Shown: positions 1-7,923 of the stretch, in pieces
Position numbering within the stretch: the first letter of the stretch is position 1
How the letters are laid out: each line of letters starts with the position of its first letter
Made by a program: the position numbers and the translations under genes
Source of the DNA: Candidatus Methanoperedens sp.
GTDB taxonomy: Archaea > Halobacteriota > Methanosarcinia > Methanosarcinales > Methanoperedenaceae
Length of the DNA stretch: 42,604 bases
NCBI GenBank assembly: GCA_012026835.1
Contig: VEPN01000024.1
Span: 1 to 42,604 of the forward strand
Direction of reading: 5' to 3'
Notes under the pieces: generated by a model
Database searches by the model: none
Told to the model about the DNA's origin: nothing
What the model saw: only the letters and a program-made list of their open reading frames with translations

Positions 1-163
1 CATCTGCTGATATTGGCTCCGTAAACTGACTTTTAGCATACTATATCAACATGAACTATTTATTTATAGGTGTCAACTTATTGACGGGAGTTGCCTAAGA
101 ATACTGCAAGTTATACCTGTTCCATTTGTCTATTTAGCATGTTCATTTGTTCAGATCCCCATG

Positions 164-1114
164 TTACTGAAATCTCTTTAACTCTTTAGCCCTGTACTCC
201 AAAAGACGGGCGCGGACCACGGAAAATATCACAGCGGCTACCAGGATGCCAGCTATTACACTCAATGAAACAAAAGTAGGCACTTTATAGTAGTCGGATA
301 TCAGCATTTTTGTCCCGACAAAAGTAAGTATGGCTGAAAGCCCGTAATTGAGATAATAGAACATGGGCATTATCCCTGCAAGGGCAAAGTAGAGCGCACG
401 CAAGCCTAAAATTGCGAATACGTTCGAGGTATATACAATAAACGCATCGGTAGTTATCGCAAGAACCGCAGGTATGGAATCCACGGCAAAGAGTACATCT
501 GTACTCTCAACAACAAGAAGTACGATGAACATCGGTGTTGCAAAGTATTTTCCTGCTCTTTTCACAAAAAACTTATCATCTTCATAATTTTCTGTAACAG
601 GCATTAACTTGCGGAAATATCTAAGCACAGGATTTTTTTCAGGGTCTATCTTTTTATCTCCATGCAGTGCCATCTTGATGCCTGTAATGATAAGGAAAGC
701 CCCAAAAATATATATGATCGCGTGAAATTGTTCAATAAGCGTGATACCAGCGGCAATGAATATCGCGCGCATTACAAGGGCGCCAAGGATACCCCAGAAG
801 AGGATCTTATGCTGGTAGATCGATGGAACATGAAAGTAAGAGAATATCATTAAAAAGACGAACAGGTTATCAACGCTAAGAGCCTTTTCTACCACGTAAG
901 CGGTCAGGAAATCAAGAGCCTTCTGCGGACCAAACAAAAAGTAAACTCCGATATTGAATAATATGGAAAGCGATATCCAGAAAATACTCAATAGAAGGGC
1001 TTCTTTGATCTTGATGACATGGGATTTCCGATTAAATACACCAAGATCCAGGGCAAGCATTAAGAAAACAAATAAAATAAATCCAATCCATAATAGGCTT
1101 TGTTGATCAAGCAT
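164..1114 (-). CDS. TerC/Alx-family integral membrane protein
   Basis: This is a 316-residue polytopic membrane protein of the TerC/Alx/YkoY family, whose bacterial members are implicated in manganese or other metal-ion export at the cytoplasmic membrane. About eight or nine hydrophobic segments are visible. Family marks are the acidic residues in membrane helices: Asp23 in ALDLG, Glu76 and Asp82 in EKALSVDN, and a second inverted-repeat copy in ESTDVLFAVDSIPA. Length is normal for the Alx-like branch. The start has a GAGG ribosome site six bases upstream. A TATA-like ATATTTAAACTAT lies about 50 bases before the gene; I see no yybP-ykoY type riboswitch fold in the short leader. The gene is transcribed alone. 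The family call is strong; the substrate is unknown. Confidence 0.88.
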   Translation of the reverse strand: MLDQQSLLWIGFILFVFLMLALDLGVFNRKSHVIKIKEALLLSIFWISLSILFNIGVYFLFGPQKALDFLTAYVVEKALSVDNLFVFLMIFSYFHVPSIYQHKILFWGILGALVMRAIFIAAGITLIEQFHAIIYIFGAFLIITGIKMALHGDKKIDPEKNPVLRYFRKLMPVTENYEDDKFFVKRAGKYFATPMFIVLLVVESTDVLFAVDSIPAVLAITTDAFIVYTSNVFAILGLRALYFALAGIMPMFYYLNYGLSAILTFVGTKMLISDYYKVPTFVSLSVIAGILVAAVIFSVVRARLLEYRAKELKRFQ

Positions 1115-1245
1115 TTTTTCCTCTTAAAGTTTTTAACTTTTACACTAGTTTATAACAGTATAGTTTAAATATTTTGTCATAATTACAAATATATATTCAT
1201 AAAAAGTATTTCATCGATAGATTCAATGATTTCAACCGGTTCACT

Positions 1246-2268
1246 TCAAATTCTGTCGCGCCCTATTTTTTTCTTTGATAGTCTTTCGATGGTCATGTGG
1301 TTGGGAGATTTCTGGTTTTCAATTATATGCCCGCATCTCAGAGCGCCGGAATAAATTGCCCGGCCTGCATCGCTTCTAATTATTACAGTTGTCCAGCCTG
1401 TTGGGGATCCCGCGCTCCCAACTGATATATCCGCATACTTTGAAGTAAAATCCACACAAACACGGCAGTTGGATCTTACAAAATTCCTTATTTCAGCATT
1501 TTCGACAAGAATTTTGCTTCCATCGGCAAAGGTTATGTTGAGACCGTTTCCTGTCATCTTGAATTTCTTAGCATTTTGCATATCTATTTTAGTTTTCAGG
1601 TACTCTAAGAAACTGCTATCAAACTGTTCCATACAGAAAAGCCCTATATTGAACTTGATCAAGTCAGATGGTTCAAGTACTGCCCCCTCAATATCGGGAA
1701 CTTGCATGTTCCTCAGGGCAAGTATCTGGCAGGGAGTTCCAACTAACCCTAACCTTGCCTCCCTACCTTTCACATTGCCGTTCCTGGAATGAGAAAGAAG
1801 TGCCTGGTATGTAGGTGAGGGAGAATACCGTACACCAGCCGACGAGACAAGTTCCTGGTATGTCGATGCTATTATGGGGACGGGTTTCAGGTCTTTTACA
1901 CCAGACACTACAGCGCCGTCTATCAAACCTCTACTCAATGCATACCAGAGAAGGCTCGTGGTTACCCCTCCATCCTGGCATACTTTCAGAATACCCTCGT
2001 CGGTACTCCTCGCAGAACGGATAATAGCATGCCTGTCAAGGATTTCCCAATCTTTTTGCAGTTTCTGAGATATCTCTCCTGCTCTCGGGCAGACAATATT
2101 GCATAACTGGCAGCTTGAGCATTCTTGTTTCATGACAGGGAGATCCTCAAAAACGAGGTTTTCAAAGCGGCACATAATGGTACAGATACTGCAGCCGGTG
2201 CAGAGTCCTTTATCAAGTATCTCGGATTTCAACGTTCCAAAACCAGGTACCGGGTAATGATCAATCAT
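1246..2268 (-). CDS. FrhB-family F420-dependent iron-sulfur flavoprotein
   Basis: A 340-residue stand-alone member of the coenzyme F420 hydrogenase/dehydrogenase beta-subunit family. The N-terminus carries two ferredoxin-like [4Fe-4S] motifs, Cys23/26/29/33 and Cys50/53/56/60; the FrhB core follows, with the QDGGVTTSLL segment near residue 98, GLVGTPCQ, and the late NCRVC...ADISVGSAGSP block typical of FAD/F420 binding. Relatives move electrons between F420 and ferredoxin or a larger complex (FrhB, FpoF, FdhB). No hydrogenase, formate dehydrogenase or Hdr gene is adjacent, so the partner is unknown; soluble ferredoxin is an inference. It has a GGAG ribosome site. The motif spacing does not look like a textbook FpoF, so I give no symbol. 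Confidence 0.85.
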   Translation of the reverse strand: MIDHYPVPGFGTLKSEILDKGLCTGCSICTIMCRFENLVFEDLPVMKQECSSCQLCNIVCPRAGEISQKLQKDWEILDRHAIIRSARSTDEGILKVCQDGGVTTSLLWYALSRGLIDGAVVSGVKDLKPVPIIASTYQELVSSAGVRYSPSPTYQALLSHSRNGNVKGREARLGLVGTPCQILALRNMQVPDIEGAVLEPSDLIKFNIGLFCMEQFDSSFLEYLKTKIDMQNAKKFKMTGNGLNITFADGSKILVENAEIRNFVRSNCRVCVDFTSKYADISVGSAGSPTGWTTVIIRSDAGRAIYSGALRCGHIIENQKSPNHMTIERLSKKKIGRDRI

Positions 2269-2390
2269 TCTTTCTCCATTTTTGATGATAATGTTTAAAC
2301 ATGATATTTTATTATAGTATATGAGAAATTATTTATAGTTTGTGTTGAACTTAGGGTGTAATAAATCATTTCAGAAAAAGCAAATTTATT

Positions 2391-2933
2391 ATGTTACTAA
2401 GAAATCCAGATGGAGATATACCGAAAATAGATAAGACGGCTTATGTCTGTAAATCAGCGATGGTCACAGGGAATGTCGTTATCGGGAAGAATGTATTTGT
2501 CTCCCCTCACACCAGCATTCGTGCCGATGAACCTGGTTCCGCGATAATAATAGGAGACAATTGCAATATTCAGGATAATGTGATAGTACATGCCCTGGCA
2601 AATACAAAAGTAACGATTGATGATTTTACATCGCTTTCTCATGGCTGTATTGTGCATGGGCCGATCAATATAGGTAAGATCTGTTTTATCGGGTTCAATT
2701 CTGTTGTATTTGATTGCTTAATCGGGAACAAGTGCTTTATTTCACATAGAGCCCTGGTAAAAAATGTCAGTATCTCTGACAGAAGGATTGTAGAAGATGG
2801 GGGAGTAATTAATAAACAGGATGATGCAAATAAACTTGGGGAAATTACAGGAGAAATTTTAGAATTCATGGATAATGTTGTACAAACGAATATTATGCTC
2901 GCCAGAGATTATTCCAGACTCAAGGAGGTATGA
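2391..2933 (+). CDS. gamma-class carbonic anhydrase-like left-handed beta-helix protein (CamH type)
   Basis: A 180-residue hexapeptide-repeat protein of the gamma-carbonic anhydrase family. The three metal-binding histidines are all present: His67 (VIVHAL), His84 (LSHG) and His89 (VHGP), as are the Arg44-Asp46 (RADEP) and Gln61-Asp62 pairs that hold the active site in Methanosarcina Cam. The acidic loop with the proton-shuttle Glu84 of Cam is missing, as in the shorter CamH relatives, so catalysis of CO2 hydration is plausible but not certain. There is no signal peptide, so it should be cytoplasmic. No clear Shine-Dalgarno precedes the ATG. Its last codons contain the ribosome site of the next gene, indicating coupling. 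Confidence 0.85.
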   Translation: MLLRNPDGDIPKIDKTAYVCKSAMVTGNVVIGKNVFVSPHTSIRADEPGSAIIIGDNCNIQDNVIVHALANTKVTIDDFTSLSHGCIVHGPINIGKICFIGFNSVVFDCLIGNKCFISHRALVKNVSISDRRIVEDGGVINKQDDANKLGEITGEILEFMDNVVQTNIMLARDYSRLKEV

Positions 2934-2936
2934 AAT

Positions 2937-3137
2937 ATGGTTTTAGACGATTTGTTAGATATGTTTGAAAGGGACGAGAAGGATGACAAACCCAGAAAAC
3001 GAGATAGAAACGAAAATGATAAAAATAATGAGAAAAAAAGAAAAAAATATGATGAAGCTGAAGAACGGGAAGATGGAAACGATGAACGGGGCAAAAAAAG
3101 GGGATTTTTTGATAGAATTTCAGAATTATTTGACTGA
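2937..3137 (+). CDS. small highly charged protein, unknown function
   Basis: A 66-residue protein made mostly of Asp, Glu, Lys, Arg and Asn, with hydrophobic patches only at the ends (VLDDLLDMF at the N-terminus and FFDRISELF at the C-terminus). The middle is expected to be disordered or coiled. A near-perfect AAGGAGGT lies seven bases before the ATG and is embedded in the last codons and stop of the upstream carbonic anhydrase gene, which argues strongly that this ORF is translated. No family is recognised. The two terminal amphipathic segments could be docking helices; that is inference only. Confidence 0.65.
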   Translation: MVLDDLLDMFERDEKDDKPRKRDRNENDKNNEKKRKKYDEAEEREDGNDERGKKRGFFDRISELFD

Positions 3138-3163
3138 TATAACCTGCACATAGGTAGAATTTC

Positions 3164-3571
3164 ATGAAATTGATTGGCAATGGCAAATCAAAAGACATAC
3201 ACATGGCAGATGACGGGGATATAATTTTTGATTTCACGGATCTTAAAATCCTGCCGGTCGAGGTCATATGGCGGAACTACGTAGCTGGTTCGCTGTGGCG
3301 CCGCTTTGAAAAGGGGGATATTAAGCTTCCGGCCTTTACAGAGGCAAGAGAAGGAGCATTAATACCCGGCGGCATGATTGAATTCACCACCAAGTTCGAA
3401 GCTCAGGGTAGACCGGTGAATACAAAGGAGATACTCGATTCAGGCTGGATGACCGGGAAGGAACTCGAGTACATATCAAGGATTACGGAAAAAATCAATG
3501 ATATCATGTTCGACTGTCTTCTTCGGAAAGATATGAGATTTTTAAACGAATTACAAAAGATTAATAATTAA
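3164..3571 (+). CDS. shortened SAICAR synthetase (PurC)-like protein
   Basis: A 135-residue protein that matches pieces of PurC (purine synthesis, joins CAIR and aspartate). Recognisable blocks are the N-terminal GNGKSKDIH strand, the ILPVEVIWRNYVAGSLWRRF block (substrate-binding region of PurC) near residues 28-47, and IEFTTKFEAQGRPVN near residues 71-85. Compared with the usual 235-240 residues, about 50 residues are missing between the first strand and the PVEV block, and the last third (VDFKLEFG and the D-E-x-S/P-D-x-x-R-x-W end) is absent. No frameshift or internal stop is seen. It may be a repurposed paralogue or a gene in decay; normal PurC activity is unlikely. Confidence 0.65.
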   Translation: MKLIGNGKSKDIHMADDGDIIFDFTDLKILPVEVIWRNYVAGSLWRRFEKGDIKLPAFTEAREGALIPGGMIEFTTKFEAQGRPVNTKEILDSGWMTGKELEYISRITEKINDIMFDCLLRKDMRFLNELQKINN

Positions 3572-3587
3572 TACGTATATTTTTGGA

Positions 3588-3866
3588 GTGATGGAGATAG
3601 ACGAACTGACAAGATGGGTATTGAGCGTGGACAGAAGGTTGCTGGTAATGAAGGAAATCCACGAAAATGAACTGATAAAAACATCCGAGATTGCCGAAAA
3701 GACAGGCAGGTCTTTGCAGAATATAAGTCATGCCTTGCGGGAACTTGAAGAACAAGGACTGATAGAATGCCTCACTCCTGAAAAGCATACGTGGAAGAGG
3801 TATATTCTGACCGAGAAAGGCGTACAGATATTCGAAAAATTCAAGAGAGAACATCTATTTAATTAA
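3588..3866 (+). CDS. winged helix-turn-helix DNA-binding protein
   Basis: A 92-residue (91 from the ATG) protein with a winged-helix fold: the helix pair LIKTSEIAEKTGRSLQNISH, then ALRELEEQGLIECL and a wing leading into RYILTEKGVQIFEKF. This is the ArsR/MarR-like archaeal regulator pattern. The start could be GTG at 3588 or ATG at 3591; a GGAG overlaps the GTG, so neither has ideal spacing. It follows the PurC-like gene by 16 bases and may share its transcript. No sensor domain is present, so the signal is unknown. Confidence 0.75.
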   Translation: MMEIDELTRWVLSVDRRLLVMKEIHENELIKTSEIAEKTGRSLQNISHALRELEEQGLIECLTPEKHTWKRYILTEKGVQIFEKFKREHLFN

Positions 3867-4050
3867 GGATATGACTTTGCATTTACCCTTGTAACAGAAC
3901 TTGGGATACTGGTAGGCGAGACGCTACTTCTGTTAATTCTTTGATTCAACTCTTACCTTACAAATGTACCGTATCGCTATAATTCTTGAATAACCTACGC
4001 CTTTTTATAAAGTTCTATTTATTACAATATATTTTGTTATAAACATAACA

Positions 4051-4060
4051 TTTAAGTATA
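4051..4060 (+). promoter_or_regulatory. TATA box for the ChrB-like/cobalamin operon (leaderless)
   Basis: TTTAAGTATA is a good archaeal TATA element. Its centre lies about 27 bases before the ATG at 4081, so transcription should start at or within a base or two of the start codon. There is no Shine-Dalgarno, consistent with leaderless mRNA. The rest of the 214-base gap before the gene shows nothing I can name. Confidence 0.5.
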
Positions 4061-4080
4061 TTGCGTTTGTTCTATGATCT

Positions 4081-4605
4081 ATGAAATGGATATTACTTAT
4101 AATCAAATCGACAAACGTTTCATCAAGGGACAGGATGTTCATCTGGCGGAATATAAAAAACACCGGTGCGGTTTCACTATCCCATTCGGTCTATATATTA
4201 CATGACACTGAAGATAACAGAACCATAGCAATAGATATTGCCAGGATAATAAATGAAAGAAATGGCGAGGTTTTACAATTTTTTGCTGATACCCTGAATG
4301 AAGGGCAGGAGCAGAAATTAAATAAACTCATCGCAGAAGAGATTAATACTGAAATCAAAGAATTTTCTATAGAATGCGACGATTTTATTGCAGATGTAAC
4401 AAAGAGAATTTCAAATAAAAAATTTAAGGTTTTTGAATTGGAAGAATTGAGCGATGACATCCATAAACTTGACAGGTGGAGATTAAAGTTGATCCAGAAA
4501 CACGGGCTTGACCCGGATAAAATAGAGATTTTGAATAATCAAATCGGAAAATGCAAAGAAAAACTGAATGATTTTGAAGAAAAAATCCTCAAAGGTGATA
4601 AGTAA
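4081..4605 (+). CDS. ChrB N-terminal-domain-like protein
   Basis: A 174-residue protein whose N-terminal half resembles the ChrB_N domain: WILLIIKSTNVSSRDRMFIWRNIKNTGAV, then a short hydrophobic strand and a gap up to a C-terminal helical region (residues 105-174) likely to form a coiled coil. In bacteria ChrB regulates chromate export, and isolated ChrB_N proteins occur widely with unknown roles. The stop TAA shares its last base with the ATG of the downstream CbiL-CbiH gene, so the two are translationally coupled. Here the context suggests a link to corrinoid or metal physiology rather than chromate; no ChrA is nearby. Confidence 0.65.
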   Translation: MKWILLIIKSTNVSSRDRMFIWRNIKNTGAVSLSHSVYILHDTEDNRTIAIDIARIINERNGEVLQFFADTLNEGQEQKLNKLIAEEINTEIKEFSIECDDFIADVTKRISNKKFKVFELEELSDDIHKLDRWRLKLIQKHGLDPDKIEILNNQIGKCKEKLNDFEEKILKGDK

Positions 4606-5966
4606 TGTTAATAGGAATCGGTCTTGGCCCCGGAAATCCCGACCTCCTCACCCTGGCAGCCGTAAAAGCATTGAAGGAAAGCAGGAAAGTGTACGTGCCT
4701 GGAAAAATGGCCGCCGAACTTGTGGCACCTTATGCAAAGGCGGATGTGCTGGATTTCCCTATGATACAGGATGAAGCGGAATTATCAAAATTATGGGAAA
4801 CCAACGCAGGAATAGTAGCACGTGAGGCAGAAAAAGGTACGGTTTCATTTGCTGTGATCGGGGACCCCAACTTCTTTTCCACCTTTTCTCATCTTCGAAG
4901 GACAATCAAGGAAAAATACCCGCATATCGGGATTACAACAATTCCGGGCGTGAGTGCCATAACAGCCCAGGCATCCAGGACTAATATAAGCATTGAAGGC
5001 TCATTCATAGTTAGTGACGGTTCACCTGCGGATACAAAAATTATCCTGAAAACAAAGAATCCTCAAAAGGCAAAAGAAGAGCTGACAAAGGAAGGTTTTA
5101 ATGATTTTATTTACGCAGAGCGCCTGTTCATGGGAAATGAAAATGTAACCTGCAACATTCCGGAAAAAGGAGATTATTTCAGCATGCTTGTGGCCAGGCG
5201 TTACAAACCAGGCATCCTGCCGAAAGGAAAACTTTATATTGTAGGCATAGGGCCGGGAGCGGTAGAGCAACTTACAGGTAAGGCAAAAAATGCACTGGCT
5301 GAGTCTGAATATATTATCGGCAACGGCACATATCTTGACCAGATTGCAGAAATCACGAAAAATTCAAAGATCATAAGAAGCGGGATGGGAGGGGAGATTG
5401 AGCGCGCCAGGAAGGCGGTCGAACTCGGAAGAGATCATGTTGTTTCAATAATCAGCGGAGGAGATGCCAATGTTTACGGAATGGCAGGATTGGTGCTTGA
5501 GGTGGCTGAGAAAGAGAGAGAAATAGATATCGAGGTAATTCCGGGTGTGACTGCCCTGAGCGCGGCAGCTTCTCTTCTTGGGGCGCCACTTGTGAATGAT
5601 TTTTCTGTGATCAGCTTAAGTGATCTTTTGACTGGTATCGAAACGATTAAGCATCGTCTCAATAAAGCTGCTGAAGCCGATTTTGCAATAGCTATCTATA
5701 ATCCTAAAAGCAGGAACCGACGGCATAACTTTGAGGGGGCCATAGAGATTATTAGAAAATACAGGAATGATAATACCCCTGTGGGGATTGTTAAAGATGC
5801 GACACGGGAGGGGGAGACTGTTATTGCCACGACTCTTGGGAGAGTAATGGAGTATAATGATATTATTGATATGAGCACGATAGTATTAATCGGAAACAGC
5901 GAATCGAGGCTATGGGATAACAGGATAATAACGCCGCGGGGTTACCAGAGGAAATATGCATACTAA
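4605..5966 (+). CDS. CbiL-CbiH fusion: cobalt-factor II C20- and C17-methyltransferases
   Basis: A 453-residue fusion of two SAM-dependent tetrapyrrole methyltransferases of the anaerobic cobalamin pathway. Residues 1-205 match CbiL (cobalt-factor II C20-methyltransferase): GIGLGPGNPDLLTLAAVKAL at the N-terminus, then VIGDPNFFSTFSHL and TIPGVSAITAQASRTNI. Residues from about 208 match CbiH (cobalt-factor III C17-methyltransferase): YIVGIGPGAVEQLT, GNGTYL, SIISGGDANVYGMAG, VIPGVTALSAAASLLGAPLVNDF and AIYNPKSRNR. The two reactions are consecutive, so fusion could channel the unstable intermediate. The analogous CobI-CobJ fusion is known in actinobacteria. The gene is coupled to the ChrB-like gene and is not surrounded by other cbi genes. 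Confidence 0.9.
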   Translation: MLIGIGLGPGNPDLLTLAAVKALKESRKVYVPGKMAAELVAPYAKADVLDFPMIQDEAELSKLWETNAGIVAREAEKGTVSFAVIGDPNFFSTFSHLRRTIKEKYPHIGITTIPGVSAITAQASRTNISIEGSFIVSDGSPADTKIILKTKNPQKAKEELTKEGFNDFIYAERLFMGNENVTCNIPEKGDYFSMLVARRYKPGILPKGKLYIVGIGPGAVEQLTGKAKNALAESEYIIGNGTYLDQIAEITKNSKIIRSGMGGEIERARKAVELGRDHVVSIISGGDANVYGMAGLVLEVAEKEREIDIEVIPGVTALSAAASLLGAPLVNDFSVISLSDLLTGIETIKHRLNKAAEADFAIAIYNPKSRNRRHNFEGAIEIIRKYRNDNTPVGIVKDATREGETVIATTLGRVMEYNDIIDMSTIVLIGNSESRLWDNRIITPRGYQRKYAY

Positions 5967-6009
5967 TGTTATTGCTCAGGAAATTAAGACAAGGTTTCAT
6001 TGAAGGTAT

Positions 6010-6795
6010 ATGAGCATTAAAACAATCGGGCTTACAAAATACTTCGGCAATCTATGCGCCGTCGATAATGTAAATCTTGATGTCGGGAATGAAATTTTCG
6101 GGTTATTAGGCCTGAACGGTGCAGGCAAGACCACAACAGTGCTGATGCTCACAACGCTTTTAAAACCATCTATAGGCGAAGCTTATGTATGCGATTTTGA
6201 TGTTGTAAGGGAAGCCGGGGAAGTTCGCAAGGTCATAAGTTACGTGCCTCAGGACATGGCAGTGGATATTAAATTAACAGGCAGGGAAAACGTTATGCTG
6301 TACGCCAGGTTGTACGGCGTGGCAGACAGGAACAAGAGAGTCGATGAGGTACTTGGATTGATGGGACTTGCAGGGAGGGCAAACGACAGGGTGAACAGTT
6401 ACTCGGGAGGAATGCGAAGGCGCCTTGAACTTGCCCAGGCCCTGGTGCATGAACCGCGGGTGTTGTTCCTTGATGAGCCCACGCTTGGACTGGATGTAGC
6501 TGCAAGAAAAAAAATGTGGGAGTATATTTCTTTGCTGAAGGAAAATGGCGTCAGCATTTTTATAACAACCCATTATATGGATGAGGCGGATAAATTCTGC
6601 GACAGGGTAGCGATAATGGACCGCGGAAAGATCGTTGCTATGGACTCGCCTGCGAAATTGAAGGATAGTATCAAGTCTTTATCGATAAAGGAAACTTCGC
6701 TTGATGATGTTTTCCTGCAAAAGGTGGGCGCAGGAGGGGAACAGGGCGGTTTTGACGAATATAAATTCAGGACACTGCTGCGGAGAAGGAAATGA
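6010..6795 (+). CDS. ABC-2 type transporter ATP-binding protein (DrrA-like)
   Basis: A 261-residue ABC ATPase. Walker A is GLNGAGKTT (residues 34-42), the Q-loop is YVPQD (78-82), the signature YSGGMRRRLELAQAL (131-145), Walker B VLFLDEPTLGLD (151-162) and the H-loop His188. The C-terminal tail TSLDDVFLQ is typical of the DrrA/CcmA branch that drives ABC-2 exporters of drugs, lipids or polysaccharides. The permease gene overlaps it by four bases (ATGA), so they form one transporter at the membrane. A GAAGGT ribosome site precedes the ATG. The substrate cannot be told from sequence. Confidence 0.93.
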   Translation: MSIKTIGLTKYFGNLCAVDNVNLDVGNEIFGLLGLNGAGKTTTVLMLTTLLKPSIGEAYVCDFDVVREAGEVRKVISYVPQDMAVDIKLTGRENVMLYARLYGVADRNKRVDEVLGLMGLAGRANDRVNSYSGGMRRRLELAQALVHEPRVLFLDEPTLGLDVAARKKMWEYISLLKENGVSIFITTHYMDEADKFCDRVAIMDRGKIVAMDSPAKLKDSIKSLSIKETSLDDVFLQKVGAGGEQGGFDEYKFRTLLRRRK

Positions 6796-7517
6796 AGGAA
6801 ATTTTTTACTATTTTGAAAGGGATTTAAAGCGCTGGATGAGGTCAGGGAAATCCGTATTCTCCTCGCTTGCCATGCCTGCGGCATGGCTTGTATTTGTAG
6901 GTCTTGCCCTTCCTATCCGTTTCACAGACAACTATCTTGATTTTATTACCCCGGGCATTCTTGTCATGACCATGCTCTTTGCCTCGCTGCAGGGAGGTAC
7001 GCTTTTGATTTTTGATAAGATACTTGGTTTCTTGAATAAGTTCCTGGCCCTGCCTGCACCAAGGGAAAGCATTCTCTTTGGAAAAATTCTTTTTATCGCT
7101 TTCAGGGGCCTGTTACAATCAACCGTAATCCTTGTGATGGCAGTATTGCTGGGAGTAAAAATGCACAGCTTCATGACTGTTCCCCTCACCTACCTTGTTC
7201 TATTCATTTTTGGAGTATTGTTTTCTGCGATAGCCACGACAATAGCCCTGCTCGTGGATGACTACGACAGCTATTCTGCAATGAACAGCATGGCAAGTAT
7301 GCCGCTTTTCTTCACAAGCAGCGCACTTATGCCCTATGAAATGATGCCCCAATGGCTTCGGATTATAGCTTCTCTAAATCCAGTCAGCTATGCGATAGAT
7401 ACTGTAAGGGCCCTTTTTTCAGGGAACTTCTTGCTGGATGGGATGTTCGGTCTCATTGCAATGGTTATAGTTGTCCTAACGGTCAGCGTGTACGTATTCA
7501 GGAAAGCAACAGTTTAA
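6792..7517 (+). CDS. ABC-2 type transporter permease
   Basis: A 241-residue membrane protein with about six hydrophobic segments and the ABC-2 family signature region around SAMNSMASMPLFFTSSALMP and MPQWLRIIASLNPVSYAIDTVRAL (residues 163-213), characteristic of DrrB-like permeases. It overlaps the ATPase gene by ATGA and forms a homodimeric permease with it by analogy. Length is usual for the family. Export is inferred from the family; the substrate is unknown. Confidence 0.92.
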   Translation: MKEIFYYFERDLKRWMRSGKSVFSSLAMPAAWLVFVGLALPIRFTDNYLDFITPGILVMTMLFASLQGGTLLIFDKILGFLNKFLALPAPRESILFGKILFIAFRGLLQSTVILVMAVLLGVKMHSFMTVPLTYLVLFIFGVLFSAIATTIALLVDDYDSYSAMNSMASMPLFFTSSALMPYEMMPQWLRIIASLNPVSYAIDTVRALFSGNFLLDGMFGLIAMVIVVLTVSVYVFRKATV

Positions 7518-7576
7518 GTTTTTATGAATCAGTTAAAAAATATTTACGGACTTGGTCTGTTTCAATTGAAGTGTAG

Positions 7577-7591
7577 AATATTTATATATCT
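7577..7591 (+). promoter_or_regulatory. TATA box for the lipoate ligase operon
   Basis: An AATATTTATATATCT stretch sits about 57 bases upstream of the TTG start of the LplB gene. Transcription would begin near 7610, giving a leader of about 30 bases that contains the GGAGGT ribosome site at 7631-7636. Confidence 0.45.
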
Positions 7592-7641
7592 TCATGTCAT
7601 CCTGTTAAACTGTAATTATCAGGAGAAATTGGAGGTTAATT

Positions 7642-7923
7642 TTGATAACGCATTCCAGCCGGAAAGTCAAAGAAGGAAAAATTGTAAAAGTGGAGGTTGA
7701 CTGCGAGGATGTCATTAAAAAGCTCAGGATCACAGGTGATTTCTTCCTGCATCCGGAAGATGTCCTTGATGATATTGAAAAAACCATGGTTGGCCTGAAA
7801 AAAGATGTAAGTTTTGAAACATTGGTCATCAAAATTAATGATATAGTTAAGAATAACGATGCCAGGATGATCGGCATAAGTCCTGAGTCCATCGCGGAAG
7901 TCTTGAGGGAGGCGCTAAAATGA
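7642..7923 (+). CDS. lplB: lipoate-protein ligase accessory subunit, LplA C-terminal domain (LplB)
   Basis: A 93-residue protein that matches the separate C-terminal domain of archaeal bipartite lipoate ligase, which is needed to activate lipoate and charge lipoyl domains. The start codon is TTG; a full GGAGGT five bases upstream fixes it, and no ATG lies near. Recognisable features are the EGKIVKVEVDCEDVIKKLRITGDFFLHPED segment and a C-terminal helix. It overlaps the catalytic subunit gene by four bases (ATGA). The order accessory-then-catalytic and the tight overlap support a heterodimer. Confidence 0.85.
   Translation: MITHSSRKVKEGKIVKVEVDCEDVIKKLRITGDFFLHPEDVLDDIEKTMVGLKKDVSFETLVIKINDIVKNNDARMIGISPESIAEVLREALK

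Noticed and set aside
1115-1240. Possible yybP-ykoY manganese riboswitch before the TerC gene
   Set aside because: The leader after the TATA box is too short and AT-rich and lacks the conserved loops.
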